DNA of 8,090 nucleotides from Bradyrhizobium sp. (GTDB lineage Bacteria; Pseudomonadota; Alphaproteobacteria; Rhizobiales; Xanthobacteraceae): contig JAQGKC010000129.1 of NCBI GenBank assembly GCA_028290305.1, forward strand, positions 1 to 8,090, given 5' to 3'. Shown here piece after piece: positions 1-6,719 of the stretch; within the stretch, counting starts at the first letter, position 1; each line of letters begins with the position of its first letter. Both the position numbers and the translations under genes were made by a program. The notes beneath the pieces were generated by a model. It was not told the DNA's origin. It saw only the letters and a list, made by a program, of their open reading frames with translations, and made no database searches.

Positions 1-444
1 CCGCTGATCGACTGGCTCGACTACAACGGCTACACCGTCGTCACCAAGGCGACCAAGGAATTCATCGACGCCAGCGGCCGCCGCAAGGTCAAGGGCAACA
101 TGGATATCGAGCTCGCGGTCGATGCGATGGAACTCGCCGAGCACGTCGATCAGATCGTGCTGTTTTCCGGCGATGGCGATTTCCGGTCACTGGTCGAGGC
201 GGTGCAGCGCCGCGGCGTCCGGGTGACCGTGGTCTCGACCATTTCAAGCCAGCCGCCGATGATCGCCGACGAGTTACGCCGCCAGGCCGACGTCTTCACC
301 GACCTGGTGGAACTGCAATCCAAGCTCGGCCGCGATCCATCCGAGCGTCCGGCCCCGCGTGAACCGCGTCATCACGCGCCGCAATTCCTGCAGCGCGCGA
401 CCACCATGGCGCCGAGGGGCGATGACGACGATTTCGACGATTGA
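1..444 (+). CDS. NYN domain (LabA/DUF88-type) protein, 5' end missing
   Basis: The reading frame is open from the first base, so the gene begins outside the window; 147 residues and a TGA stop are visible. The visible part is the C-terminal half of a NYN (PIN-like, LabA/DUF88) domain. It has the acidic helix motif KGNMDIELAVDAM at residues 31-43 and the strand motif LFSGDGDF at 54-61, followed by a Rossmann-like GVRVTVVS strand. Asp35, Asp41, Asp58 and Asp60 are the probable metal-binding acidic residues. Proteins of this family are predicted metal-dependent ribonucleases; which RNA this one acts on cannot be told. The tail after residue 110 is Pro/Arg-rich and ends in an Asp-rich stretch (GDDDDFDD), probably disordered. 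Its last 23 bases overlap the next gene, which suggests translational coupling. The ATG at 100 lies inside the conserved domain and is not a credible start. Confidence 0.88.
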   Translation, partial: PLIDWLDYNGYTVVTKATKEFIDASGRRKVKGNMDIELAVDAMELAEHVDQIVLFSGDGDFRSLVEAVQRRGVRVTVVSTISSQPPMIADELRRQADVFTDLVELQSKLGRDPSERPAPREPRHHAPQFLQRATTMAPRGDDDDFDD

Positions 445-1132
445 GAATGACCGGGCGAGCGGCCAGCCGCCCGCCGGTACCGCCCTCCCTCGCACCGAAC
501 CTGACCGCAATTGCCCGCTTTGTCCCAGGCTCGCGAGCTTCCGCGAAGCGGCCCGCGCGCGTGAGCCGGACTGGTTCAATTCGCCGGTGCCGTCGTTCGG
601 CGACCCCGATGGGCGGCTGCTGATCGTAGGCCTCGCGCCCGGCCTGCAGGGCGCCAATCGCACCGGACGGCCCTTTACCGGCGACTACGCCGGCGACCTG
701 CTCTACGCGACCCTGCTCGAATACGGTTTTGCCGAGGGCGCCTATCAAGCCCGGCCCGACGACGGGCTGACGCTGGTCGATTGCCGGATCGGCAACGCGG
801 TCCGCTGCGTGCCGCCGCAGAACAAGCCGCTGCCTGCGGAAATCAACACCTGCCGGCCATTTCTGTCCGCGACCATCGCGACCATGCCTGGGCTGCGCGC
901 GATCGTCGCGCTCGGCCGGGTGGCACATGACTCGATGTTAAAAGTGCTGAGCCTTCGCGGCTCCGCCGCGCCGTTCGCGCACGGCGCGATGCATCAGGCC
1001 GGTGCTCTCCGGCTTTACGACAGCTATCATTGCTCCCGTTACAATACCAATACGCGGGTGCTGACGCCGGACATGTTTCGCAACGTGTTCGCGAAAATAA
1101 GAGCGGATTTGGACGAAAGCCAGGACCCATAA
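422..1132 (+). CDS. Type 5 uracil-DNA glycosylase (UdgB-like)
   Basis: This is a DNA base-excision repair enzyme that removes uracil, and in this family other deaminated bases, from DNA. The 236-residue product has the four cysteines expected for the Fe-S cluster (Cys31 and Cys34 in CPLC, Cys129 in VRC, Cys144 in INTC). It has the active-site loop GLAPG at 70-74, followed by a GxxRTGRPFTGD segment, and the C-terminal motif HCSRYNTNTRVLT at 203-215, close to the H-x-S-R-x-N-T-N-T signature of type 5 UDGs. Cys replaces the more usual Pro after the motif His. The ATG at 422 was chosen because a GAGGGG stretch (414-419) lies just before it, although the spacing is short. The longer frame from GTG 359 only adds residues read from the upstream gene in another frame. 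It overlaps the NYN gene by 23 bases and ends 15 bases before the next ORF. Confidence 0.9.
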   Translation: MTTISTIENDRASGQPPAGTALPRTEPDRNCPLCPRLASFREAARAREPDWFNSPVPSFGDPDGRLLIVGLAPGLQGANRTGRPFTGDYAGDLLYATLLEYGFAEGAYQARPDDGLTLVDCRIGNAVRCVPPQNKPLPAEINTCRPFLSATIATMPGLRAIVALGRVAHDSMLKVLSLRGSAAPFAHGAMHQAGALRLYDSYHCSRYNTNTRVLTPDMFRNVFAKIRADLDESQDP

Positions 1133-1147
1133 ACGGGATTTCCTTGC

Positions 1148-1663
1148 ATGCTTGCCCGGTTCGACATGAAGCGGCTCCACGCTACCCTCGATGCCGAGCG
1201 TCGTGTTCGCGGGTTGAGCTGGAGCGAGCTCACGAACGAGATCAACAAACCCTTCGAGGGTACGCCTTCTATTCCAATCAGCGTCGCAACGATCAGAGGC
1301 ATGCCGAACAAAAGCTCGGTCACCAGCGCCGTCGTGCTGCAGGCTCTGCGATGGTTGCGACGGACGCCGGAGAGCTTTCTCGCGGGACACGATGCTGCAC
1401 CGAAAGCAGAGGAAACGCTGCCCGATCCCGGACCGTCGCGCATCCTGCGCTTCGACACACGGGCACTCTACGCGGCGCTTGAGGCCGAGCGGAGCGATCG
1501 AGGCTTGACCTGGAAGCAGCTCGCCGGTGAGTTACCGGGCTTCACCGATAGCATGCTCGCAAATCTTTCGACCGGTCCCCTGATCGGCTTTCCTCGGGTG
1601 ATGATACTGACGCAATGGCTGTGTCGTCCGGCCGCAAGCTTCGTGCGGAGTCATTCGCGGTGA
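1148..1663 (+). CDS. Small protein with two tandem HTH-like repeats, function unknown
   Basis: I do not recognise a named family. The 171-residue protein is an internal duplication. Residues 4-78 and 101-166 align on the pattern RFD-x3-L-x-A-x-L-x-AER-x2-RGL-x-W-x2-L-x2-E, and both units end in a WL-x-R-x3-SF(L/V) segment. The RGLSWSEL and RGLTWKQL parts resemble helix 2 of lambda-repressor/XRE-type DNA-binding domains (RGLTWxxLA), so each unit may be a degenerate XRE-like HTH. An acidic, Pro-rich linker (about 80-97) joins them. Soluble; no signal peptide or membrane segment is seen. It lies 15 bases after the glycosylase stop on the same strand, which suggests co-transcription. Its ribosome-binding site is weak (GGGAT at 1136-1140), consistent with coupling. 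A second start at Met7 is possible but would cut into the first repeat. A role as DNA-binding regulator is inference. Confidence 0.75.
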   Translation: MLARFDMKRLHATLDAERRVRGLSWSELTNEINKPFEGTPSIPISVATIRGMPNKSSVTSAVVLQALRWLRRTPESFLAGHDAAPKAEETLPDPGPSRILRFDTRALYAALEAERSDRGLTWKQLAGELPGFTDSMLANLSTGPLIGFPRVMILTQWLCRPAASFVRSHSR

Positions 1664-1668
1664 GCCGC

Positions 1669-1684
1669 GCCGGCCAGTCCCGGC
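1669..1684. terminator. Possible short bidirectional hairpin between convergent genes
   Basis: The convergent HTH-repeat and peroxiredoxin genes are only 22 bases apart. The gap holds a five-base GC stem, GCCGG (1669-1673) and CCGGC (1680-1684), around a six-base loop. There is no T tract on either side, so it could at most be a weak terminator acting in both directions. The stem may also be chance in GC-rich DNA. Confidence 0.25.
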
Positions 1685-1685
1685 C

Positions 1686-2261
1686 CTAGACCGGGTTTTC
1701 CTTGAGCCACGCCAGCACATCGCCGGCGTTCCGGTCGGGCGGAAACACCGGATAGAACACGTGCGTGATGCGCGCGTCATCGACGATCAGCGCCAGCCGC
1801 TTGATCATGGTCTGCCCCGCCACCTGCATGGTCGGCAGATCGAGCGCGCGCGTGAGCGCCAGCTTTTCATCCGACAAAACCGGGAATGGCAAATGCAGCC
1901 GCGAGGCCATCTCGGTCTGGTACTCATTGCTCTGCGTCGACAGGCCGAACACATGCCCAGCGCCCGCCGACTTCAGTTCCGCGAACAGATCGCGGAACGC
2001 GCAGGTCTGCGGCGTGCAGCCGCGCGCGCCGGGGATCATATCCCAGTCATCGACCAGGCTGATCTTGCCGGGCTCGCCGGTTCTGGGATAGCCGAACACC
2101 ACGGTACGCCCCGGCAGCGCCGACAACGTCACCGTGGTATCGTCGGTGGCAATCAGGCTAAGCGGCGGGATCGTCATGCCGACAAGATGCGCCGCCGCCC
2201 CGTCCTCGGTGGGCGCCGGGATTTTGCTCCAATCGACTTCGAGCAGATTCTTCTGGTTCAT
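1686..2261 (-). CDS. Peroxiredoxin, PrxQ/AhpC-TSA-like (redoxin family)
   Basis: This is a 191-residue cytoplasmic thioredoxin-fold peroxidase, expected to reduce hydroperoxides at a catalytic cysteine. The fold is visible as VVFGYPRTGEPG (about 54-65) followed by the active-site region GARGCTPQTCAFRD (78-91). Cys82 is the likely peroxidatic residue. Cys87 lies five residues on (C-x4-C), the resolving-cysteine position of PrxQ-type atypical 2-Cys enzymes. Later segments (VFGLST, LPFPVLSD, ALDLPT, ALIVDDARITHVFYPVFPPD) follow the AhpC/TSA order. The spacing between the YPRTG strand and the cysteine is longer than in classical PrxQ, so this may be a divergent subgroup. ATG 2261 was chosen over an upstream in-frame ATG at 2297 because GAGGAAAG (2266-2273) sits at correct distance and the extra residues look non-conserved. 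It lies downstream of smpB, behind a hairpin repeat, so it may have its own promoter. Confidence 0.85.
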   Translation of the reverse strand: MNQKNLLEVDWSKIPAPTEDGAAAHLVGMTIPPLSLIATDDTTVTLSALPGRTVVFGYPRTGEPGKISLVDDWDMIPGARGCTPQTCAFRDLFAELKSAGAGHVFGLSTQSNEYQTEMASRLHLPFPVLSDEKLALTRALDLPTMQVAGQTMIKRLALIVDDARITHVFYPVFPPDRNAGDVLAWLKENPV

Positions 2262-2265
2262 CGCA

Positions 2266-2273
2266 CTTTCCTC
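2266..2273 (-). promoter_or_regulatory. Ribosome-binding site fixing the peroxiredoxin start
   Basis: On the minus strand GAGGAAAG precedes ATG 2261, with about seven bases between the GAGGA core and the codon. The alternative start at 2297 has no comparable site. Confidence 0.6.
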
Positions 2274-2290
2274 AGCATCCACACAATCAG

Positions 2291-2387
2291 GCCTCATGGT
2301 GAGGAGACGCTTGCGCCGTCTCGAACCATGAAGCCGCGAGCCTCATCCTTCGAGACGCGCGTAAGAACGCGCTCCTCAGGATGAGGC
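2291..2387. repeat. Composite two-hairpin intergenic repeat between smpB and the peroxiredoxin gene
   Basis: Two neighbouring hairpins fill this gap. Hairpin 1 pairs 2292-2300 with 2325-2333 (one mismatch) and GAGACG 2304-2309 with CGTCTC 2317-2322. Hairpin 2 pairs CCTCATCCT 2341-2349 with AGGATGAGG 2378-2386 and GCGCG 2357-2361 with CGCGC 2368-2372 around loop TAAGAA. Hairpin 2 read on the minus strand is a diverged copy of hairpin 1 on the plus strand: both follow CCTCAT-SS-TGAGGAG ... CGTCTCGAA-SS-ATGARG. From memory, elements of this form are widely scattered between genes in Bradyrhizobium and relatives; that needs a genome-wide search. It lies just past the smpB stop and could act as an mRNA-end or attenuating structure, but it has no T tract typical of intrinsic terminators. 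Confidence 0.75.
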
Positions 2388-2394
2388 AAAGCAT

Positions 2395-2868
2395 CTATCC
2401 CCGCGCCCGCAGCAGGCGGCCCTTCTCCCTGCCCCAGTCGCGCTTTTTCTCGCTCTCGCGCTTGTCGTGCAGCTTCTTGCCCTTGGCCACCGCCAGCAAC
2501 AGCTTGGCGCGGCCGCGTTCATTGAAATAAAGTTTTAGCGGGATCAACGTCATGCCGTCACGGTCGACCGCGCCCATCAGCTTGTTGATCTGCTTCCTGT
2601 GCAGCAACAGCTTGCGCGGCCGTTTCGGCTCGTGGTTGAAACGGTTGGCCTGCAGGTATTCCGGAATATTGGCGTTGATCAGCCAGATCTCGCCGCCCTT
2701 GGTATCGGCATAGGATTCCGCGATCGTGGTCTTGCCGTTGCGGATCGACTTGACCTCGGTGCCGGTCAGCGCAATCCCCGCTTCCAGCGTGTCCTCAATC
2801 GCGTAATTGAACCGGGCCTTGCGATTTTCGGCGACGACCTTGATCGCTCGCTCGTTTTTTTCGGCCAT
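2395..2868 (-). CDS. smpB: SsrA-binding protein SmpB
   Basis: SmpB binds tmRNA (SsrA) and delivers it to stalled ribosomes for trans-translation in the cytoplasm. The 157-residue product has the normal family length. The N-terminal oligonucleotide-binding barrel is clear: [17 protein letters not shown], then [16 protein letters not shown], which is the SmpB signature region, then [25 protein letters not shown]. The basic C-terminal tail [16 protein letters not shown], which becomes helical in the mRNA channel of the stalled ribosome, is intact. Two adjacent ATGs (2871 and 2868) can start the protein; the second was chosen for better distance from a modest GGGAA upstream, but the difference is a single Met. 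It lies 48 bases after the mscL stop on the same strand, probably in one operon with dapA and mscL. Confidence 0.97.
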   Translation of the reverse strand: MAEKNERAIKVVAENRKARFNYAIEDTLEAGIALTGTEVKSIRNGKTTIAESYADTKGGEIWLINANIPEYLQANRFNHEPKRPRKLLLHRKQINKLMGAVDRDGMTLIPLKLYFNERGRAKLLLAVAKGKKLHDKRESEKKRDWGREKGRLLRARG

Positions 2869-2916
2869 CATGAAATTCCCAAGTCAGCGATAGCACTCCA
2901 TTCAAGCGCCTGCAGG

Positions 2917-3330
2917 TCAAGTTTTTTTGAGCAGATCCCGGATCTCGGTGAGCAGTTCTTCCTGCCGCGTCGGCTTCGGCGGCGCAGGCGCTGCTTCATC
3001 CTTGCGCTTTAGTTGGTTCATGGAACGAATGACGATGAACAGCACGAAGGCGATGATGATGAAATTCAGCGCCAGCGTGAGGAAATTGCCCCAGGCCAGC
3101 ACCGCGCCCTGCTTCTTGGCATCGGCGAGAGTGTTGGCGGTAACGGCCTTCGACAGGCCCGTGAAATAATTCGAGAAATCGAGGCCGCCCGTGATCGATC
3201 CGATGATCGGCATAATGATGTCGCCGACCAGCGACGTCACGATGGCGCCGAAGGCCGCGCCGATGATGACGCCGACCGCCAGGTCGACCACGTTGCCCTT
3301 CATCGCGAATTCGCGAAACTCCTTGAGCAT
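2917..3330 (-). CDS. mscL: Large-conductance mechanosensitive channel MscL
   Basis: MscL forms a homopentameric inner-membrane pore that opens under high membrane tension and releases solutes during hypo-osmotic shock. The 137 residues match the usual length. The N-terminal amphipathic helix is followed by the strongly conserved start of TM1 ([20 protein letters not shown], about residues 5-24), then [15 protein letters not shown] periplasmic loop (about 45-77) and TM2 (about 80-102, [16 protein letters not shown]) follow. The C-terminal end [13 protein letters not shown] fits the cytoplasmic helical bundle. ATG 3330 was chosen because GAAGGG lies seven bases upstream and [13 protein letters not shown] is the normal N-terminus. 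An in-frame ATG at 3372 would add 14 residues and lacks a ribosome-binding site. A run of seven A sits just before the stop. It follows dapA by 59 bases. Confidence 0.96.
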   Translation of the reverse strand: MLKEFREFAMKGNVVDLAVGVIIGAAFGAIVTSLVGDIIMPIIGSITGGLDFSNYFTGLSKAVTANTLADAKKQGAVLAWGNFLTLALNFIIIAFVLFIVIRSMNQLKRKDEAAPAPPKPTRQEELLTEIRDLLKKT

Positions 3331-3389
3331 CTGCAAGCCCTTCTCTTCAGTTTCACGAACCGGAAGATTCATGGCGACAGCACGAAAGC

Positions 3390-4280
3390 TTAGTTGATCA
3401 GGCCCGCATGCACCATCGCGCTGCGCACCGCCACGCGCGTGGGCTCGGACACCGGCACCATCGGCAGACGCAGCTTCTCGTCCATCTTGCCAAGCAGCGA
3501 CAACGCGTATTTTACAGGTGCCGGATTGGATTCGATGAAGAGATTGGTGTGCAGTGGCATCAGCTTGTCGTGCAGCTTCAGCGCCGTGGTGAGATCGCCT
3601 TTCTGCCAGGCGACGTGGAATTCGGAGCACAGCCGTGGCGCGACGTTGGAAGTCACGGAAATGCAGCCGTGACCGCCATGGGCCATGTAACCCAGCACAG
3701 TAGCATCCTCGCCCGACAACTGATTGAAATCCTCGCCCAGCGTCGCGCGTTGCTGCGAAACCCGCACCATGCTCGCGGTCGCGTCCTTTACGCCGGCGAT
3801 GTTCTTCAGTTCGAACAGCCGCGCCATGGTATCCACGCTCATGTCGATCACCGAGCGCGGCGGAATGTTGTAGTTCATGATCGGGATTCCGATCGCATCG
3901 TTGATAGCCTTGAAGTGCTGGTACATGCCTTCCTGGGTCGGCTTGTTGTAGTACGGCGTCACCACCAGCACTGCGCTGGCGCCCGCCTTCTCCGCATGCT
4001 GGGCAAGCTCGATGGCTTCCTTGGTCGAATTGGAACCAGCGCCGGCAATCACCGGCACGCGGCCCTTGGCCTCGTCGATGCACCATTCGACGATGCGCTT
4101 GTGCTCGTCATGGCTGACGGTCGGGCTTTCGCCCGTGGTGCCGACCGGCACCAGGCCGTGGGTGCCCTCGGCGATCTGCCAGCTTACCAACCCACGGAAA
4201 GCGGCTTCGTCGAGCGAGCCGTTTTTGAACGGCGTGACCAAGGCGGTGAAAGACCCCCGGAAATTCGTCTTGGCTGCCAT
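3390..4280 (-). CDS. dapA: 4-hydroxy-tetrahydrodipicolinate synthase DapA
   Basis: DapA condenses pyruvate with aspartate semialdehyde, the first step committed to lysine and diaminopimelate. It is a cytoplasmic (beta/alpha)8-barrel enzyme. The 296-residue product has the pyruvate-binding GTTGES motif with Thr48 and Thr49, the YNIPPR segment with Tyr137 and Arg142, and the Schiff-base Lys165 in GVKDAT. These correspond to Thr44/Thr45, Tyr133/Arg138 and Lys161 of the E. coli enzyme with a constant offset of four, so the active site is intact. ATG 4280 was chosen because a strong GGAGGAAG precedes it; the longer frame to 4331 lacks such a site and adds a non-conserved stretch. It is the probable first gene of a dapA-mscL-smpB operon and is divergent from the slt-type gene. 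Diaminopimelate is a precursor of the peptidoglycan which the divergent gene's product cleaves. Confidence 0.97.
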   Translation of the reverse strand: MAAKTNFRGSFTALVTPFKNGSLDEAAFRGLVSWQIAEGTHGLVPVGTTGESPTVSHDEHKRIVEWCIDEAKGRVPVIAGAGSNSTKEAIELAQHAEKAGASAVLVVTPYYNKPTQEGMYQHFKAINDAIGIPIMNYNIPPRSVIDMSVDTMARLFELKNIAGVKDATASMVRVSQQRATLGEDFNQLSGEDATVLGYMAHGGHGCISVTSNVAPRLCSEFHVAWQKGDLTTALKLHDKLMPLHTNLFIESNPAPVKYALSLLGKMDEKLRLPMVPVSEPTRVAVRSAMVHAGLIN

Positions 4281-4508
4281 GGACTTCCTCCGAAATGCAC
4301 GTTGTCTGCCGTCTAAACTGGCGAAGGCCAATTCATACCGGGTCTAAGGGTCAGGCGAAAGGCCCACACCGGTTCAGACCATAGCCGCGATTTTGCCGCG
4401 GTGGTGGCGCAGACACGGCAATCCCAGCGTATTTAGTATTTTGTCTACATATTCAATCAAATAGACCTAGGAATTAAGCGATTGAATGATTCGCCGCGAA
4501 GGACCGCA
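4281..4508. promoter_or_regulatory. Divergent dapA/slt intergenic region with AT-rich dyad
   Basis: This spacer of about 230 bases must hold the dapA promoter on the minus strand and that of the transglycosylase gene on the plus strand. From about 4430 to 4490 it turns clearly AT-rich against GC-rich surroundings. There a perfect eight-base inverted repeat, ATTCAATC (4451-4458) and GATTGAAT (4480-4487), is centred on the palindrome CCTAGG (4466-4471). It resembles an operator or a hairpin near the slt start. On the minus strand TTGATT, 16 bases, then TACTAA is a weak promoter-like pair for dapA; no convincing -35/-10 pair was found for slt. Confidence 0.4.
4286..4291 (-). promoter_or_regulatory. 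Strong Shine-Dalgarno site of dapA
   Basis: The minus strand reads GGAGGAAG just before ATG 4280, with GGAGGA five bases from the codon. It decides the start in favour of 4280 against 4331. Confidence 0.7.
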
Positions 4509-6719
4509 GTGACACCATCCACCCGCGCAGCCGCGTTGCGATCGACGGCATTGGCGTCAAGCTTGGCGCTGGCCGTGGGACTGTCGGTCCTTGTGGCGGA
4601 CGCCTGGGCCAAGCCGCTGGTTCCGCTGCCCAAGGCTCGGCCGATCGCACGCAACGTCGTGCCCAAGACCGCGCCCGCGGCAAAGACGGCCGCCAAAAAT
4701 ACTGCGTCCCCGGGGGCGCCAGCGATCGAACCCGCGACGCGCAAGCATGCAGCCTTGCAGCCCCCACCCGTCCGCAAACCGCCGACCCCGGCCGCGGTGG
4801 CAGCCACGTCGTCGACCTCGCAGGCCGATACCGATGCGCTCGAAAACGTCATCGGGCTCGTACGCAAGCATCAGCCGGCGGATGCGACGCAGGTCGAAGC
4901 GGCCATATCGGATCCGGTCGCGAAGAAACTCGCGGAATGGATCATCCTGCGCAGCGACGACAACGGCGCGTCGGTCGAGCGCTATCGCGCATTCATCGCG
5001 GCCAATCCGAGCTGGCCTTCGCAGAGCTTCCTGCGCCGGCGCCTGGAGGCGGCGCTGTGGGACGACCATCGCGACGATGCAACCGTGTGGTCGTGGTTCG
5101 AAAACGAGTCGCCGTTATCGGCCAAGGGCAAATTCTCGCTGGCGCGAGCGATGATCGGGCGCGGCGACCGGGGCAATGCGGAGCGGCTGGTGCGCGACGC
5201 TTGGCGCAACGACCCGATGTCCGAGGACACCGAAAACACGGCGCTCGATCTGTTCGGCGCGTTGCTGACGCCGGGCGATCAGAAGGCGCGGATGGACCTT
5301 CTGCTGTACGGCAGCGAGCACGAGGCCGCGCTGCGCGCCGCGAAGCGGCTCGGAAGCAGCGAAGTCGCTTTGGCGAAGGCGCGCATTGCGGCCTATCGCA
5401 AGGCACCCAACACCAGGGCCCTGCTTGAGGCCGTTCCCCGCGATCTGCACGGCGATGCCGGCTATATTTTCAGCAAAATCCAGTTGCTCCGCCGCGAAGA
5501 GAAGTTCGCCGAGGCTGCGCAGCTCATGCTGAGCGCGCCCAAGGACCCCGGGCGGCTTTACAATGCCGACGAATGGTGGATCGAACGGCGATTGCTGTCG
5601 CGCAAAATGCTCGACGTAGGTGAGCACCGTACCGCCTATCTGATCGCGCGCGACGCCGCGCTGCCTGCGCGCGATATCTACAAAACCGAGCAGGAGTTCA
5701 CCGCGGGCTGGATCGCGCTGCGCTTTCTCACGGACCCGGCGACAGCCGCGCAACATTTTGCGCGCATCGGCGTCGGTAGCGTCAACCCGACCGCGCTTGC
5801 CCGCGCCGGCTATTGGCAAGGCCGGGCCGCCGAGGCGGCAGGCCGCTCGCAGGAGGCCCGCGCCGCCTACGCGGCGGCCGCGGAACAATCGACGAGTTAC
5901 TATGGTCAGTTGGCGCGCGCGAAACTCGGCCTGCCCCAGATCGAACTGAACGGCGCGCCGGCCGCCCGCGGACGCGGGATCGAACGGCTGGAGATCGTCC
6001 GCGCGGTGCAATTGCTGTACGCGCTGGACGAGCGCGAAATCGCGATTCCGATTTTCGGCGACATGGGCGAAAACGGCGATCCCGATGCGCTGGTGGGGCT
6101 CGGCGAACTGGCCTCCCGCAATGGCGACGCGCGCGGAATGCTGCTGCTCGGCAAGGCCGCGCTCAATCGCGGACTGCCGTTCGATTTCTATGCCTATCCG
6201 GTGAACGGGATCCCGCCGTTCAAATCGATCGGGCCGGACGTCGAGCAGAGCATCATATTCGCGATCGCCCGTCAGGAAAGCGCCTTCAATCCCGCCGTGG
6301 TTTCGCCGGCGCAGGCTTACGGGCTGATGCAGGTGACGCCGGACGCCGGCAAATATGTCTGCAAGAAATACGGCGCGAACTTTGATCTACAGCGGATGAA
6401 GACCGATCCGGTCTACAACGCAGCGCTGGGTGCCGCCGAGCTCGGCGGCCTGATCGAGGACTATCGCGGCTCCTACATCATGACGTTTGCGGCCTACAAC
6501 GCCGGCCGCGGCAGCGTCAAAAAATGGATCGAACGTTACGGCGACCCACGCGATCCCAAGGTCGACGCGGTCGACTGGGTCGAGCAGATTCCATTCTCCG
6601 AGACCCGCAATTACGTTCAGCGGATCATGGAGAACTTGCAGGTCTACCGCGCGCGCTTCGGTGGCGGAACGCGGCTGCAGATCGAGGCCGACCTGCACCG
6701 CGGCGCCAGCGTCGAATAG
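4509..6719 (+). CDS. Soluble-lytic-transglycosylase-like murein hydrolase (Slt family)
   Basis: This exported enzyme is expected to cleave the MurNAc-GlcNAc bond of peptidoglycan to give 1,6-anhydro ends. From GTG 4509 it has 736 residues. Residues 1-34 form a signal peptide with Arg in the n-region, a hydrophobic core ALASSLALAVGLSVLV and a likely cut after AWA. An Ala/Pro/Lys-rich linker (about 35-101) follows, then a long alpha-helical repeat region like the Slt70 superhelix. The C-terminal SLT domain has the catalytic Glu590 in ARQESAFNP, then AYGLMQVTP (about 603-611) and AAYNAG (about 661-666). GTG 4509 was chosen because AAGGA lies five bases upstream. TTG 4482 is possible too, with AGGA at 4469-4472; it would lengthen the n-region by nine residues. 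Divergent from dapA. No terminator is evident downstream. The catalytic domain looks intact. Confidence 0.92.
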   Translation: MTPSTRAAALRSTALASSLALAVGLSVLVADAWAKPLVPLPKARPIARNVVPKTAPAAKTAAKNTASPGAPAIEPATRKHAALQPPPVRKPPTPAAVAATSSTSQADTDALENVIGLVRKHQPADATQVEAAISDPVAKKLAEWIILRSDDNGASVERYRAFIAANPSWPSQSFLRRRLEAALWDDHRDDATVWSWFENESPLSAKGKFSLARAMIGRGDRGNAERLVRDAWRNDPMSEDTENTALDLFGALLTPGDQKARMDLLLYGSEHEAALRAAKRLGSSEVALAKARIAAYRKAPNTRALLEAVPRDLHGDAGYIFSKIQLLRREEKFAEAAQLMLSAPKDPGRLYNADEWWIERRLLSRKMLDVGEHRTAYLIARDAALPARDIYKTEQEFTAGWIALRFLTDPATAAQHFARIGVGSVNPTALARAGYWQGRAAEAAGRSQEARAAYAAAAEQSTSYYGQLARAKLGLPQIELNGAPAARGRGIERLEIVRAVQLLYALDEREIAIPIFGDMGENGDPDALVGLGELASRNGDARGMLLLGKAALNRGLPFDFYAYPVNGIPPFKSIGPDVEQSIIFAIARQESAFNPAVVSPAQAYGLMQVTPDAGKYVCKKYGANFDLQRMKTDPVYNAALGAAELGGLIEDYRGSYIMTFAAYNAGRGSVKKWIERYGDPRDPKVDAVDWVEQIPFSETRNYVQRIMENLQVYRARFGGGTRLQIEADLHRGASVE

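Noticed and set aside
296..928. Minus-strand frame of 210 residues opposite the glycosylase gene
   Set aside because: The plus strand codes for recognisable Fe-S cysteines and UDG motifs; the antisense translation is Arg/Gly/Ala-rich without any motif.
1761..2384. Plus-strand frame over the peroxiredoxin gene and the hairpin repeat
   Set aside because: It runs antisense to a gene with a clear active site and crosses the two-hairpin repeat; its composition is that of a shadow frame.
2910..2935. Run of seven T near the mscL end as an intrinsic terminator
   Set aside because: On the coding strand it is a run of A in the last codons of mscL (Lys-Lys), with no GC hairpin in the right orientation before it.
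2917..4086. A long minus-strand frame that appears to fuse an Arg/Gly-rich domain to MscL
   Set aside because: The part before the channel is an out-of-frame reading of dapA. MscL has its own start at 3330 with a ribosome-binding site, so there is no fusion.
3408..4316. Plus-strand frame of 302 residues opposite dapA
   Set aside because: It is a His/Arg-rich antisense shadow of dapA produced by high third-position GC. The dapA frame has an intact active site and a strong ribosome-binding site.
5115..6011. Minus-strand frame of 298 residues inside the transglycosylase gene
   Set aside because: It is an antisense shadow with Arg/Gly/Ala-rich, motif-free translation, inside a coherent Slt-family coding frame.
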